Part shown: piece after piece, positions 7,343 through 14,031 of the stretch
Numbering within the stretch: position 1 is the stretch's first letter
Layout: every line of letters starts with the position of its first letter
From: Streptomyces sioyaensis
Lineage (GTDB): Bacteria > Actinomycetota > Actinomycetes > Streptomycetales > Streptomycetaceae
Length of the DNA: 64,000 bases
Assembly: GCF_004122735.1 (NCBI RefSeq)
Contig: NZ_SDIF01000020.1
Span: forward strand, 32,111 to 96,110
Direction: 5' to 3'
Notes under the pieces: generated by a model
What the model was told of the DNA's origin: nothing
Databases searched by the model: none
Seen by the model: the letters and a program-made list of their open reading frames with translations, nothing else
Made by a program: the position numbers and the translations under genes

Positions 7343-7497
7343 GGGCGGTGTTCCGCCCGGGGCGGGGGTCATGGAGGTCGGCCACCCGGGGGCAGAGAGG
7401 TCCGGGTGGCCGACCAGCGGGCAGGCCCCTCATCGAGGAGTCGGGGGGACTCCGGGCCTGCCCGTGCCGCCGGTAGCGCCCACACGGTTCCGGCGGC
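7343..7497. promoter_or_regulatory. Cluster of four inverted repeats upstream of the peptide gene
   Basis: Four perfect inverted repeats lie in 155 bp: GGGCGG/CCGCCC (7343-7358), a 14-bp stem at 7376-7389/7402-7415, an 11-bp stem at 7418-7428/7454-7464, and GCCGCCGG/CCGGCGGC (7466-7473/7490-7497). The first gene to the right ends at 7566 and the peptide gene starts at 7265, so these may terminate the upstream minus-strand operon and/or act as attenuators in the peptide-operon leader. The stretch 7266-7565 contains no gene. Confidence 0.55.
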
Positions 7498-7565
7498 GTG
7501 GTGGGCCCCGCGGCAGGAAATCGGCTATCTGGGGCGCGAGGGCCTTTCCCTGCCGCAGGGCGGCT

Positions 7566-7784
7566 CTAGGGGAAGCTGCGCGGCCTGTCGGGGAGGTGGG
7601 GCGCTGCCGGCTCCGGGCTGGCGTCCGGAGCACTGGCCGAGGCAGGTGCGCTACGGGCGCCCTCGGTACTGACAACAGCCACCACAGGGGCTCCTGCTCC
7701 CAGCAGCGCGAGGGCGGCGATCGGGCGCCAGACCGCGAGTCCGAACGACGGGGCAGGGCGCTGCCTTGCGTGCGCGCCACTCAC
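7566..7784 (-). CDS. Small single-pass membrane protein
   Basis: The GTG start overlaps the preceding stop (GTGA). The 72-aa product has a short basic N-terminus, one hydrophobic segment (about residues 17-40, LAVWRPIAALALLGAG…VVAVVS) and an Ala/Pro/Ser-rich C-terminal tail ending SFP. It is the last of three coupled small genes downstream of an XRE regulator. Function unknown; a membrane-anchored or exported accessory to that regulatory set is possible. Confidence 0.6.
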   Translation of the reverse strand: MSGAHARQRPAPSFGLAVWRPIAALALLGAGAPVVAVVSTEGARSAPASASAPDASPEPAAPHLPDRPRSFP

Positions 7785-8020
7785 TGGGCCGCCTCGATCG
7801 CCGTGGGGTCTGTCGTCCACTCCCGGCCGCCGGTTTCCGGTGCCAACCAAGCCACAGGACGGGTATCCGGAACACTGATGACGGGGGCGAGGTTGTCGCC
7901 CTTCACTTCCGGGGCGAGCGCCCGAAGGACACCGACACGGTCACCGTGGGCGTGGTCAACTACCCGGTGCCCCAGCAACGGGTGATCGAGGTGCCCGAGG
8001 CCGAGAGACCTGGTGCTCAT
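7781..8020 (-). CDS. Small beta-rich protein coupled to XRE-regulator operon (79 aa)
   Basis: The ATG overlaps the upstream stop as ATGA. The C-terminal half (VGVLRALAPEVKGDN…WLAPETGGREWTTDP) has the short-barrel pattern 'VGVL…G…AWLRP.GGG.EW' of small Streptomyces proteins encoded beside helix-turn-helix regulators. The upstream 104-aa product has a similar pattern, suggesting duplication and divergence. Molecular role unknown. Confidence 0.6.
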   Translation of the reverse strand: MSTRSLGLGHLDHPLLGHRVVDHAHGDRVGVLRALAPEVKGDNLAPVISVPDTRPVAWLAPETGGREWTTDPTAIEAAQ

Positions 8021-8331
8021 GACGCGCACCCCGTGTCGGGTGGGAATCCGCCCGGGGGCATCGCGGCCTCATCCAGGGTGAGGCCGTCGAACGCCACATC
8101 GAAGCGCTCCCGCAGACGTTCACGGGGCGCCGTCCAACCATCACCGCCACCATCAGGACGGAGACCGTAGACCGTGGTCCCGGTGTCTTCAGGCAGCGCG
8201 ACCACGACGCCCACGCTGTGCTTCTGGGTGTCGTATGCGAGGTCACCGCGCTTGGGCTCCCAACCAGAAGCCGCATCTGCCAGCGTTCGTCGTCGCTGGC
8301 GGTCTTGGGAGGTGCGTCGTCCTTCCGTCAT
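8017..8331 (-). CDS. Small beta-rich protein next to XRE regulator (about 104 aa)
   Basis: The core GDLAYDTQKHSVGVVVALPEDTG.TVYGLRPDGGGDGW matches the pattern of small proteins often found downstream of Streptomyces XRE/TPR regulators. The start is uncertain. ATG 8331 is used here, while an in-frame TTG at 8364 lies 6 nt after the regulator's stop and a GGAGGG overlaps that TTG. Close spacing implies an operon with the regulator. Confidence 0.6.
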   Translation of the reverse strand: MTEGRRTSQDRQRRRTLADAASGWEPKRGDLAYDTQKHSVGVVVALPEDTGTTVYGLRPDGGGDGWTAPRERLRERFDVAFDGLTLDEAAMPPGGFPPDTGCAS

Positions 8332-8370
8332 GCAACAGACGGTAAGGACGCCGCTACCCTCCAATATGAA

Positions 8371-9624
8371 TCAGTGGAATAGCTCCTGGTCATCCAGGTG
8401 AAATCGGTTGGACATCCCCCGCAGCTGCTCCCGCGTGGACTCCCGCTCGGCATAAACGATCTGACGAAGCGTCGCCCGAGCGATCGGGTGATTGCGCACC
8501 AGTTGCGGCGCCAGCCCCTCAGCCTTCCTCAGCTCGCCCAGGGCCTTGCTCCGGTTCCCGTCCCACAGCCACGCACGGGACATGTCCATGTGGTGGTGGC
8601 CTCTGCGGGAGTTCGGCAGGGCATCGATCTGGCCCGGCTCGGCCCGCCGTTCGAGGCTGATGGCTTGCGCCTGGTCCCCCATCTCCAGCGCCACTGAAAT
8701 CGCGTGGATCTCCACGTTCCCGCTGGAGAAGTTCAACGAGTAGCGGTCGAAGGCGTCAGCACCGGTGTGCCCGTCGAGGCGCGCCCCCGCCTCCCTGGCG
8801 TGCTGGATGCGGTCCGCTGTTTCCTCCTTACGGCCGGCACGGGCAGCGCTGACAGCCGCCCGGAGTTGGCCGGAGCCCCACACCCTCAGGGCCAAGGGGT
8901 CGCCACTGTCGTAGGCGTCCTGTGCGGCTGCCAACGCCTTGTCCGAGAGGGTGACGGCGTCTTCCCAGTCGGCGGTGGCCCACATGTCCCAGACCCGCAT
9001 CCAGTCGGCCACCGACGGCATCAACGGGTCTCCGGACAACTGCGCGGACCACACCGCCCTTTCGCACGACACGGCGATGAGTTCGGCGTGTCCGAGGGCA
9101 TGAGCCGCAGTGTGGGCGAACTTGCATGCCACCGCGTAGATCGCGAACGCCTCCTCTCGCTCGCGGCCGGTAGAGACCTCGGCCAGGGCGCGCGCTTCGC
9201 GGAAGAGATCGGGGAGGCTCCGGATGATCGCTGAGTTCGCGGCAGCATCCCGCAGCCGGTAGAGACGAACGGTCTCCTGCCACAGCTCCCCCGACGGCCG
9301 GGGAACCCCGTCAAAGACCGGCGTCAGGTCATACCGGCGCAGCTCCCGCAGGATGGAGGAAGCAGCAGTCTGCCATTGGTTCTCGGCCACAGTGCCGGGG
9401 TACGGGCGCCCGATCAGGTCGTTGGGGTGGCAGTGCAGCGCTCCAGCAATCGCGTTGATCAGCCCGGCGCGGTCCAGTTCGAGTCGGCCCCGTTCGACCT
9501 TCGACACCCATCCCTGGGTCTTCCTGACGGCGGCACCAAGATCAGCCTGTGGCATGCCGAGTTCGAGTCGGCGACGCTTGATCCGGCGTCCGATGGCTTC
9601 TTGCTCTTCCAACTCCCGCGGCAT
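8371..9624 (-). CDS. XRE-family regulator with TPR-like C-terminal domain
   Basis: The 417-aa protein has AGGAG upstream of its ATG. Residues about 10-65 form an XRE helix-turn-helix (IGRRIKRRR…MPQADLGAAV…TQGWVSKVERG). The rest is Ala-rich and helical with repeating 'A…A…G' pairs (for example DPLALRVWGSGQLRAAVSAARAG), typical of TPR-like signal-sensing halves in Streptomyces regulators that bind peptides or small ligands. It is divergent from the membrane-protein gene at 9743 and co-directional with three small genes. The perfect palindrome at 9676-9690 in the divergent promoter is a candidate binding site. It may also control the peptide operon at 4.2-7.3 kb. Confidence 0.8.
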   Translation of the reverse strand: MPRELEEQEAIGRRIKRRRLELGMPQADLGAAVRKTQGWVSKVERGRLELDRAGLINAIAGALHCHPNDLIGRPYPGTVAENQWQTAASSILRELRRYDLTPVFDGVPRPSGELWQETVRLYRLRDAAANSAIIRSLPDLFREARALAEVSTGREREEAFAIYAVACKFAHTAAHALGHAELIAVSCERAVWSAQLSGDPLMPSVADWMRVWDMWATADWEDAVTLSDKALAAAQDAYDSGDPLALRVWGSGQLRAAVSAARAGRKEETADRIQHAREAGARLDGHTGADAFDRYSLNFSSGNVEIHAISVALEMGDQAQAISLERRAEPGQIDALPNSRRGHHHMDMSRAWLWDGNRSKALGELRKAEGLAPQLVRNHPIARATLRQIVYAERESTREQLRGMSNRFHLDDQELFH

Positions 9625-9675
9625 GATGGACTCCTGTGGTTCCGTTCAGGCTCGACACAAGAACGGTACTCACCC

Positions 9676-9690
9676 CACCCGCAGCGGGTG
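9676..9690. promoter_or_regulatory. Perfect 15-bp palindrome in the XRE/membrane-protein divergent promoter
   Basis: CACCCGC-A-GCGGGTG lies 52 bp before the regulator start and 53 bp before the GTG of the membrane protein, equidistant from both genes. It is a natural autoregulatory site for the XRE protein. Confidence 0.45.
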
Positions 9691-9742
9691 AACTGCAAAT
9701 GGCCCCGCTTCCCTCAAGCGACAAACCGCCCGCCATGCCTAC

Positions 9743-11005
9743 GTGCCAGTTTCGACTCCCACGAGCGAGCGATGGACAAGACTGCACCACGTGAAGGTAT
9801 TCGTGGCCGTGGTAGTTGTGGTAGCTGAGGTGCTCGTACTGGTCACAGCCGGCGCGCTGTGGTCGTACTTACCCTTTCGGGCGTGGCTTCGCCGATGCAT
9901 ATCTGAGCCCGTGAACCGCCGGGTAGTTGCTGAGCTCAAGCGGCGTCGCGGCGAGCTGGCGACGCGGCAAGCCGATGTGTTTCTTACGGAAGCGCGGGAA
10001 GTGCTGCCAGCGGTAGTAGCCGACGCGATGCCGCCTGGACCCGCGCACACTCCCCTGTGGGTGACACGGTGGTGGTATGCGGCCCAGCTGACTGTGCCTA
10101 TGTCGTTGGTGGCTTTCGTGATGTTCGCGCTGATCGTGTGGAACGCGGAGGCTTATGCAGCCTTCTGGCATCTCCATGTCCCCCGTGAAGGCGACCGGGA
10201 GGCGGCGGAGCCACTGCGTGCCCTCATCCGGACCGTGACTTCAATCCCACGAACCGTTCAGGCGTGGAAGGGCCCCACTGACGTCTTTAAGTCGCTGCGT
10301 GGCGTCCTGGTGATCGTTGTCGGCCTGTCCATGGCGCCGCTTCTTCAGAGGCTCGGCGCGGCGATGGCGGAGGGCGGAGAGCAGCGTCAGCGCCGGGAAC
10401 GCTTGGAGAAAAAGCGGAAGCTACGGACTGGCGACTACGTACGGTGCTGGCCAGTGATCGTACTGGTTGTTGCCGCCGTGCAGTGTGCCCGGGCGCACCG
10501 GAATTGGGCAACCAGGCAGCCCGGAGACGATGTTCCCAGGGTTTCAATGCGGAAGGTAGAGCGCGTCATCTGGCGAGCACACCGTACGCGGCGAGGCAAG
10601 GCGCGGCATCATCACGAGCGGGTACTCAAGGCCCACGCAGCACGGGTGGTCGGAGCGTTGCGGGCGGCCGAAGCAGAGCAGGACATCGAGCCTGGGCGAG
10701 TGCTACGCGACCTAACGGTCATGTTGCTGGTGATCGCCGAGCGGTACGCAGAAGGAAGGGTTGGCCAATTGCTCGACGACGAACAGATAGGCGATGCCGT
10801 ACCCGTCGTTCCCCGGGAGCACCTGCGAATGGCAGCGGTCGGGGGCGTCGTCGTTCTGATCATGGCGGGCGCTTCCGTCGCCGGGCTACCCGAGGCTGCG
10901 CTTACTGCCCTGCTCCCAGTAGTCGCACTTGTCGCAGTGATCGTAATCAACCGCGGGAAGGTGCCCTCACCCAGTGAGCTGACCGACCTGGTCATCCCCC
11001 GGTGA
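9743..11005 (+). CDS. Orphan membrane protein, 420 aa
   Basis: I do not recognise this protein. Hydrophobic segments are seen at about residues 18-46, 118-140, 187-207, 233-250 and a C-terminal pair at about 366-405. Basic, Arg-rich cytoplasmic-type stretches separate them (KRRRGELATRQ, RQRRERLEKKRK, RTRRGKARHHH). Codon 43 is a rare TTA. The GTG start lacks a good ribosome site, so translation may begin at a later GTG. It is divergent from the XRE regulator and may be part of the same accessory module. No catalytic motif is visible. Confidence 0.6.
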   Translation: MPVSTPTSERWTRLHHVKVFVAVVVVVAEVLVLVTAGALWSYLPFRAWLRRCISEPVNRRVVAELKRRRGELATRQADVFLTEAREVLPAVVADAMPPGPAHTPLWVTRWWYAAQLTVPMSLVAFVMFALIVWNAEAYAAFWHLHVPREGDREAAEPLRALIRTVTSIPRTVQAWKGPTDVFKSLRGVLVIVVGLSMAPLLQRLGAAMAEGGEQRQRRERLEKKRKLRTGDYVRCWPVIVLVVAAVQCARAHRNWATRQPGDDVPRVSMRKVERVIWRAHRTRRGKARHHHERVLKAHAARVVGALRAAEAEQDIEPGRVLRDLTVMLLVIAERYAEGRVGQLLDDEQIGDAVPVVPREHLRMAAVGGVVVLIMAGASVAGLPEAALTALLPVVALVAVIVINRGKVPSPSELTDLVIPR

Positions 11006-11017
11006 ACGGCTCGACCT

Positions 11018-11029
11018 GGTTCAAATCCT
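11018..11029 (+). repeat. tRNA T-loop-like 12-mer, possible att remnant (copy 2)
   Basis: GGTTCAAATCCT, identical to 3705-3716 and in the same direction, 13 nt after the membrane-protein stop. Together the two copies bracket the whole 4.2-11.0 kb cargo. No intact tRNA is present. Confidence 0.25.
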
Positions 11030-11125
11030 GGAGCTGGGCAGACAATCTTTGGCTGTGCCGCTCGGCCTGCCAAGTAGTCCGAATAGCCCATGCTGGGCGC
11101 TCCCGATGCGGCAGGATCCACCGTC

Positions 11126-11701
11126 ATGGATCCCGCCGTCGTTGCCACGCTCATCTCCACCCCTGTGTCCGTACTCGCTGCCGCCGCCTCATACGCAGCT
11201 GGCCGCGTCCAGGGCCGCGCCGCCTACAACGGCCCCGTGGATGCCGTACGGCGGCAGCACCAGCGCGACGCGTACACCGGTTTTCTCGCCGCTGCGAACG
11301 CGTACGCCAGTCAGACCACATGGAACTCTTGCTTCGAAGAGGCGCACAGCGCCATGGGCATTGACTCGTTCTTCGAGGACGGTAGGGATGAGATCGAACG
11401 CCGCGCCGTTCGGGTCAGAGCTACTGTCCCAATCAAGCCCTTATATGGCGCTGCGGCTGCCGTCTCCCTCGAAGGGCCAGACCAAGTCGCCGTCCTCGCC
11501 AACGACGTCATCCACTACGCCGACCAGGTACGCGATGAGGCCAAGGATGGCAACCGCCCGGGATCTGCCTTCCGCGCTCTCGTAGAAGGACGCCAACCCG
11601 ATGCTGGCCTGCCGGCGCACCTACGCATGACACAGGCGATCGACGCGTTCACCGCCGCCGCCCGCTCCCACCTCAACGGCACTAAGCCCTCGCACGCCTG
11701 A
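11126..11701 (+). CDS. Hypothetical protein with N-terminal hydrophobic segment
   Basis: The ATG at 11126 (MDPAVVATLISTPVSVLAAAASYAAG) is preferred to 11090 because the hydrophobic helix then starts directly. The 191-aa product has one membrane-like segment and a helical body with RRQHQRDAYTGFLAAANAY, a pattern common in uncharacterised Streptomyces proteins. Codon 106 is TTA. It is convergent with the pirin gene. Function unknown. Confidence 0.6.
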   Translation: MDPAVVATLISTPVSVLAAAASYAAGRVQGRAAYNGPVDAVRRQHQRDAYTGFLAAANAYASQTTWNSCFEEAHSAMGIDSFFEDGRDEIERRAVRVRATVPIKPLYGAAAAVSLEGPDQVAVLANDVIHYADQVRDEAKDGNRPGSAFRALVEGRQPDAGLPAHLRMTQAIDAFTAAARSHLNGTKPSHA

Positions 11702-11793
11702 CCACACCCCGGGCGCCGCAGGACCTACGGCCATGGGGCGTGGTTGGCGAACTTGTCCCCACTTGTGGGAACAGACGGGCGGAGCATTCGCAA

Positions 11794-12744
11794 TCAAGCA
11801 GCGGGAATGGTTCCCAGCCGTCCCGCCTGGAAGTCCTCGAAGGCTTGGGCCAGCTCAGCGTGGGTGTTCATGACGAACGGCCCGTAGTGCATCATCGGCT
11901 CCCTGATCGGCAGCCCACCGAGCAGCACGACCTCGAAGTTCTCGCTACGGGACTCCTGGGCATCGTCCGCCCGGATCGTGAGCGAGTCCCCCTGCCCGAA
12001 GACGACCGCCTGCCCCATCCGGAAGGGCCGCCGCTCCGCACCCGCCGAGCCAAGACCCGCGAGCCCGTAGGCGAGGGCGTTGAAGTCGGCCCGCCAAGGG
12101 AGAGTGACCGAGGCGCCGGGGTTCACCGACATGTGGATCATGGTGATCGGGGTGTGTGTCGAACCGGGACCTTCGTGGCCCGCCACGTCACCGGCGATCA
12201 GCCGGATCAGCGCGCCGCCGTCTCCGGAAGTCAGCAGCTTGACGTTGCCGCCCCGGATGTCCTGGTACTTCGGCGGGATCATCTTGTCCTCACGCGGCAG
12301 ATTCACCCAGAGCTGGAGGCCGTGGAACAGGCCGCCGGACATGACCAGCGACTCCGGCGGCGCCTCGATGTGCAGGAGGCCGGAACCTGCCGTCATCCAC
12401 TGCGTGTCTCCGTCGGTGATGACGCCACCGCCACCGTGAGAGTCCTGGTGCACGAAGGTGCCGTCCATGAGGTACGTGACGGTTTCGAAGCCCCGATGCG
12501 GGTGCCAGGGAGTCCCTTTCGCCTCCCCAGCTTGGTACTCCACCTCACCCATCTGATCCATCATGATGAACGGGTCGAGGTGCTTGTAGTCGATCCCGGC
12601 GAACGCGCGGCGGACGGGGAAACCCTCCCCCTCGAAGCCGCTGGGGGCGGTCGAGACGGCCAGCACACTGCGCGGCTGAGCACCTTCGGCGGGCGCCGCC
12701 ACACGCGGCAGGGTCAGCGGGTTTTCTACGGTCACTGCGGGCAT
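11794..12744 (-). CDS. Pirin family protein (bicupin), intact copy
   Basis: The 316-aa protein has normal pirin length. The N-terminal cupin holds the metal ligands in PWHPHRGFETVTY (about residues 83-95), HQDSHGGGG (about 102-110) and the His/Glu of LLHIEAPPE (about 126-134). A second cupin and a C-terminal helical tail follow. Pirins are iron proteins with quercetinase or regulatory activity; the actual substrate is not predictable. It has its own promoter region at 12745-12800, almost identical to that of the truncated copy to the right. Confidence 0.9.
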   Translation of the reverse strand: MPAVTVENPLTLPRVAAPAEGAQPRSVLAVSTAPSGFEGEGFPVRRAFAGIDYKHLDPFIMMDQMGEVEYQAGEAKGTPWHPHRGFETVTYLMDGTFVHQDSHGGGGVITDGDTQWMTAGSGLLHIEAPPESLVMSGGLFHGLQLWVNLPREDKMIPPKYQDIRGGNVKLLTSGDGGALIRLIAGDVAGHEGPGSTHTPITMIHMSVNPGASVTLPWRADFNALAYGLAGLGSAGAERRPFRMGQAVVFGQGDSLTIRADDAQESRSENFEVVLLGGLPIREPMMHYGPFVMNTHAELAQAFEDFQAGRLGTIPAA

Positions 12745-12768
12745 GACGGCCTCCTCGGTCGTGCAGCA

Positions 12769-12791
12769 AACTTAGTTGAAGACTGAACAAC
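12769..12791. promoter_or_regulatory. Operator-like element before the intact pirin gene
   Basis: AACTTAGTTGAA-G-ACTGAACAAC is an imperfect palindrome. The same element with one change (T at the centre) lies at 13121-13143 before the truncated copy. Conservation between two otherwise diverged promoters suggests regulator binding, for example by a MarR/HxlR-type repressor (inference). Confidence 0.45.
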
Positions 12792-13098
12792 CTGCAAGGC
12801 GTGCCGCATTCCCTGGCGCGTTTTCGCCGGCCAGTGAAGCGCGGGAGTGAGTGCACCCCCAACTGATAGAGTCCTTGGGCTCGCCGGGCGCGTACTCCAC
12901 CTCGCCCATCTGATCCATCATGATGAACGGGTCGAGGTGCTGGTAGTCGATGCCGGCGAACGCCCGGCGCACCGGAAAGCCCTCGCCCTCGAATCCACTC
13001 GGAGCGGTGGCTACGGCCAGCGCAGGACGGGTGTGCCCCGCAACGGGCGCCGCCACACGCGGCAGGGTCAGCGGGTTCTCTACGGTCACAGCGGGCAT
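12772..13098 (-). pseudogene. Truncated pirin (first 75 codons only)
   Basis: From the ATG at 13098 the product matches the intact pirin through residue 75 (…MMDQMGEVEYAPGEPK), then switches to unrelated sequence (DSISWGCTH…) and stops at 12772. The metal-binding HPHRGFE segment and everything after are missing, so it cannot be a working pirin. The two copies differ at several places (VAGHTRPALAVATA against AEGAQPRSVLAVSTA), so this is not a fresh duplication. It keeps its own promoter and ribosome site. Confidence 0.85.
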
Positions 13099-13120
13099 CA
13101 GAGCCTCCTCGGTCGCACCC

Positions 13121-13143
13121 AACTTAGTTGAATACTGAACAAC
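13121..13143. promoter_or_regulatory. Operator-like element before the truncated pirin
   Basis: AACTTAGTTGAA-T-ACTGAACAAC, second copy of the element at 12769-12791. Homology to the other pirin promoter continues for about 15 bp beyond it. Confidence 0.45.
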
Positions 13144-13327
13144 TGGCAAGGGGTGCGATATTCCCGCCTGCATATGTGCAGGTCAAAGGGGTTACGAGGA
13201 CGTCGCGGCACGCGCCCGGAACACGGACCGGCACGCGGCCCAGCCCGCGGATCACCACGGCCCGACGCACGGCCCGACGCACGACCGAAGGGGCCGGCCC
13301 CTCCCGGGACCGACCCCCTCACACGAC

Positions 13328-13352
13328 AAAAACGGCCGGAACCCTACCGGCC
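13328..13352 (-). terminator. Rho-independent terminator of the SseB-like gene
   Basis: On the minus strand GGCCGG-TAGGGTT-CCGGCC is followed by GTTTTT, a classical stem-loop plus T-run about 40 nt after the stop codon. Confidence 0.75.
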
Positions 13353-13372
13353 CCGGCCGCCGTACAGCCGCT

Positions 13373-13412
13373 ATCCGTACATCCGCCGCATCATCCGTAC
13401 ATCCGCCGCATC
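13373..13412. repeat. Perfect 20-bp tandem duplication at the end of the SseB-like gene
   Basis: ATCCGTACATCCGCCGCATC occurs twice head to tail (13373-13392 and 13393-13412). The stop codon straddles the junction. The copy to the left of the gene end is therefore a duplicated 3' terminus outside the reading frame. Confidence 0.9.
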
Positions 13413-13864
13413 GCGAAGTCGACCATCTGCTCCACGGCTTTCGCGTCGAAGACCATCCGGTGGTCGCCCTCCATGTCGAGGACGAAGCCGTAGCCGGTCG
13501 GCAGCAGGTCGAGGACCTCGGCGCCGGTGATCACGAAGTACTTGGACTCCTTGCCCGCGTACCGCCGCAGCTCCTTGAGCGAGGTGAACATCGGGATCAC
13601 CGGCTGCTGGGTGTTGTGCAGCGCCAGGAAGCCGGGGTTGTCACCGCGCGGGCAGTAGATCTTGGACGTGGAGAAGATGCCCTGGAAGTCCTCGGCCGAC
13701 GTCGAGCCGGTGGTGAAGGCGCGCACCGCATCGGCCAGGGAAGGCGGGGACGGCTCGGGGTAGAGCGGCTGCTCGCCGTAACCCCCGGGGGCCGGTTGCT
13801 GCGGCGGGGGCGGCGCACCGTACTGCTGCTGCCCGGCACCCGCGTTCTGGTCGTAGCCGTACAT
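13391..13864 (-). CDS. SseB-family-like protein with Pro/Gln-rich N-terminus
   Basis: The start at ATG 13864 gives 157 aa. Residues about 1-40 are a Gly/Gln/Pro-rich disordered segment (QQQYGAPPPPQQPAPGG). The remainder has the SseB N-terminal-domain pattern (…FFSTSKIYCPRG…VIPMFTSLKELRRYAG…YFVITGAEVLDLLPTGYGFVLDMEGD). SseB-type domains are common, poorly understood cytosolic proteins in actinomycetes, and I infer no enzymatic role. It is transcribed divergently from the acyl-CoA dehydrogenase gene. Confidence 0.75.
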   Translation of the reverse strand: MYGYDQNAGAGQQQYGAPPPPQQPAPGGYGEQPLYPEPSPPSLADAVRAFTTGSTSAEDFQGIFSTSKIYCPRGDNPGFLALHNTQQPVIPMFTSLKELRRYAGKESKYFVITGAEVLDLLPTGYGFVLDMEGDHRMVFDAKAVEQMVDFAMRRMYG

Positions 13865-13938
13865 GCGGCACAGCGTACTGAGTCGGCGGCGCACCGGGGG
13901 ACGCTCGTCACAGATGCGCGGAAGGGGTTGATTCTTAT

Positions 13939-13950
13939 TACCCGTGGGTA
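13939..13950. promoter_or_regulatory. Palindrome TACCC-GT-GGGTA before the acyl-CoA dehydrogenase
   Basis: A 12-bp perfect inverted repeat in the divergent intergenic region, 82 bp upstream of the dehydrogenase ATG. TetR-type regulators of fatty-acid oxidation commonly bind such sites. Assignment to a specific regulator is not possible here. Confidence 0.4.
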
Positions 13951-14031
13951 GCATCATTTAGCTACTAGCTGGTATTGCGTCTGAGGTCCCTCCCTTGGGG
14001 CCCTCTCCCGAACCCTTACGGAGCCGTACCC

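Noticed and set aside
9743..11005. Idea that the orphan membrane protein is an AICE spread (Spd) protein
   Set aside because: It is divergent from and far from the transfer operon, larger than usual Spd proteins, and shares no visible motif.
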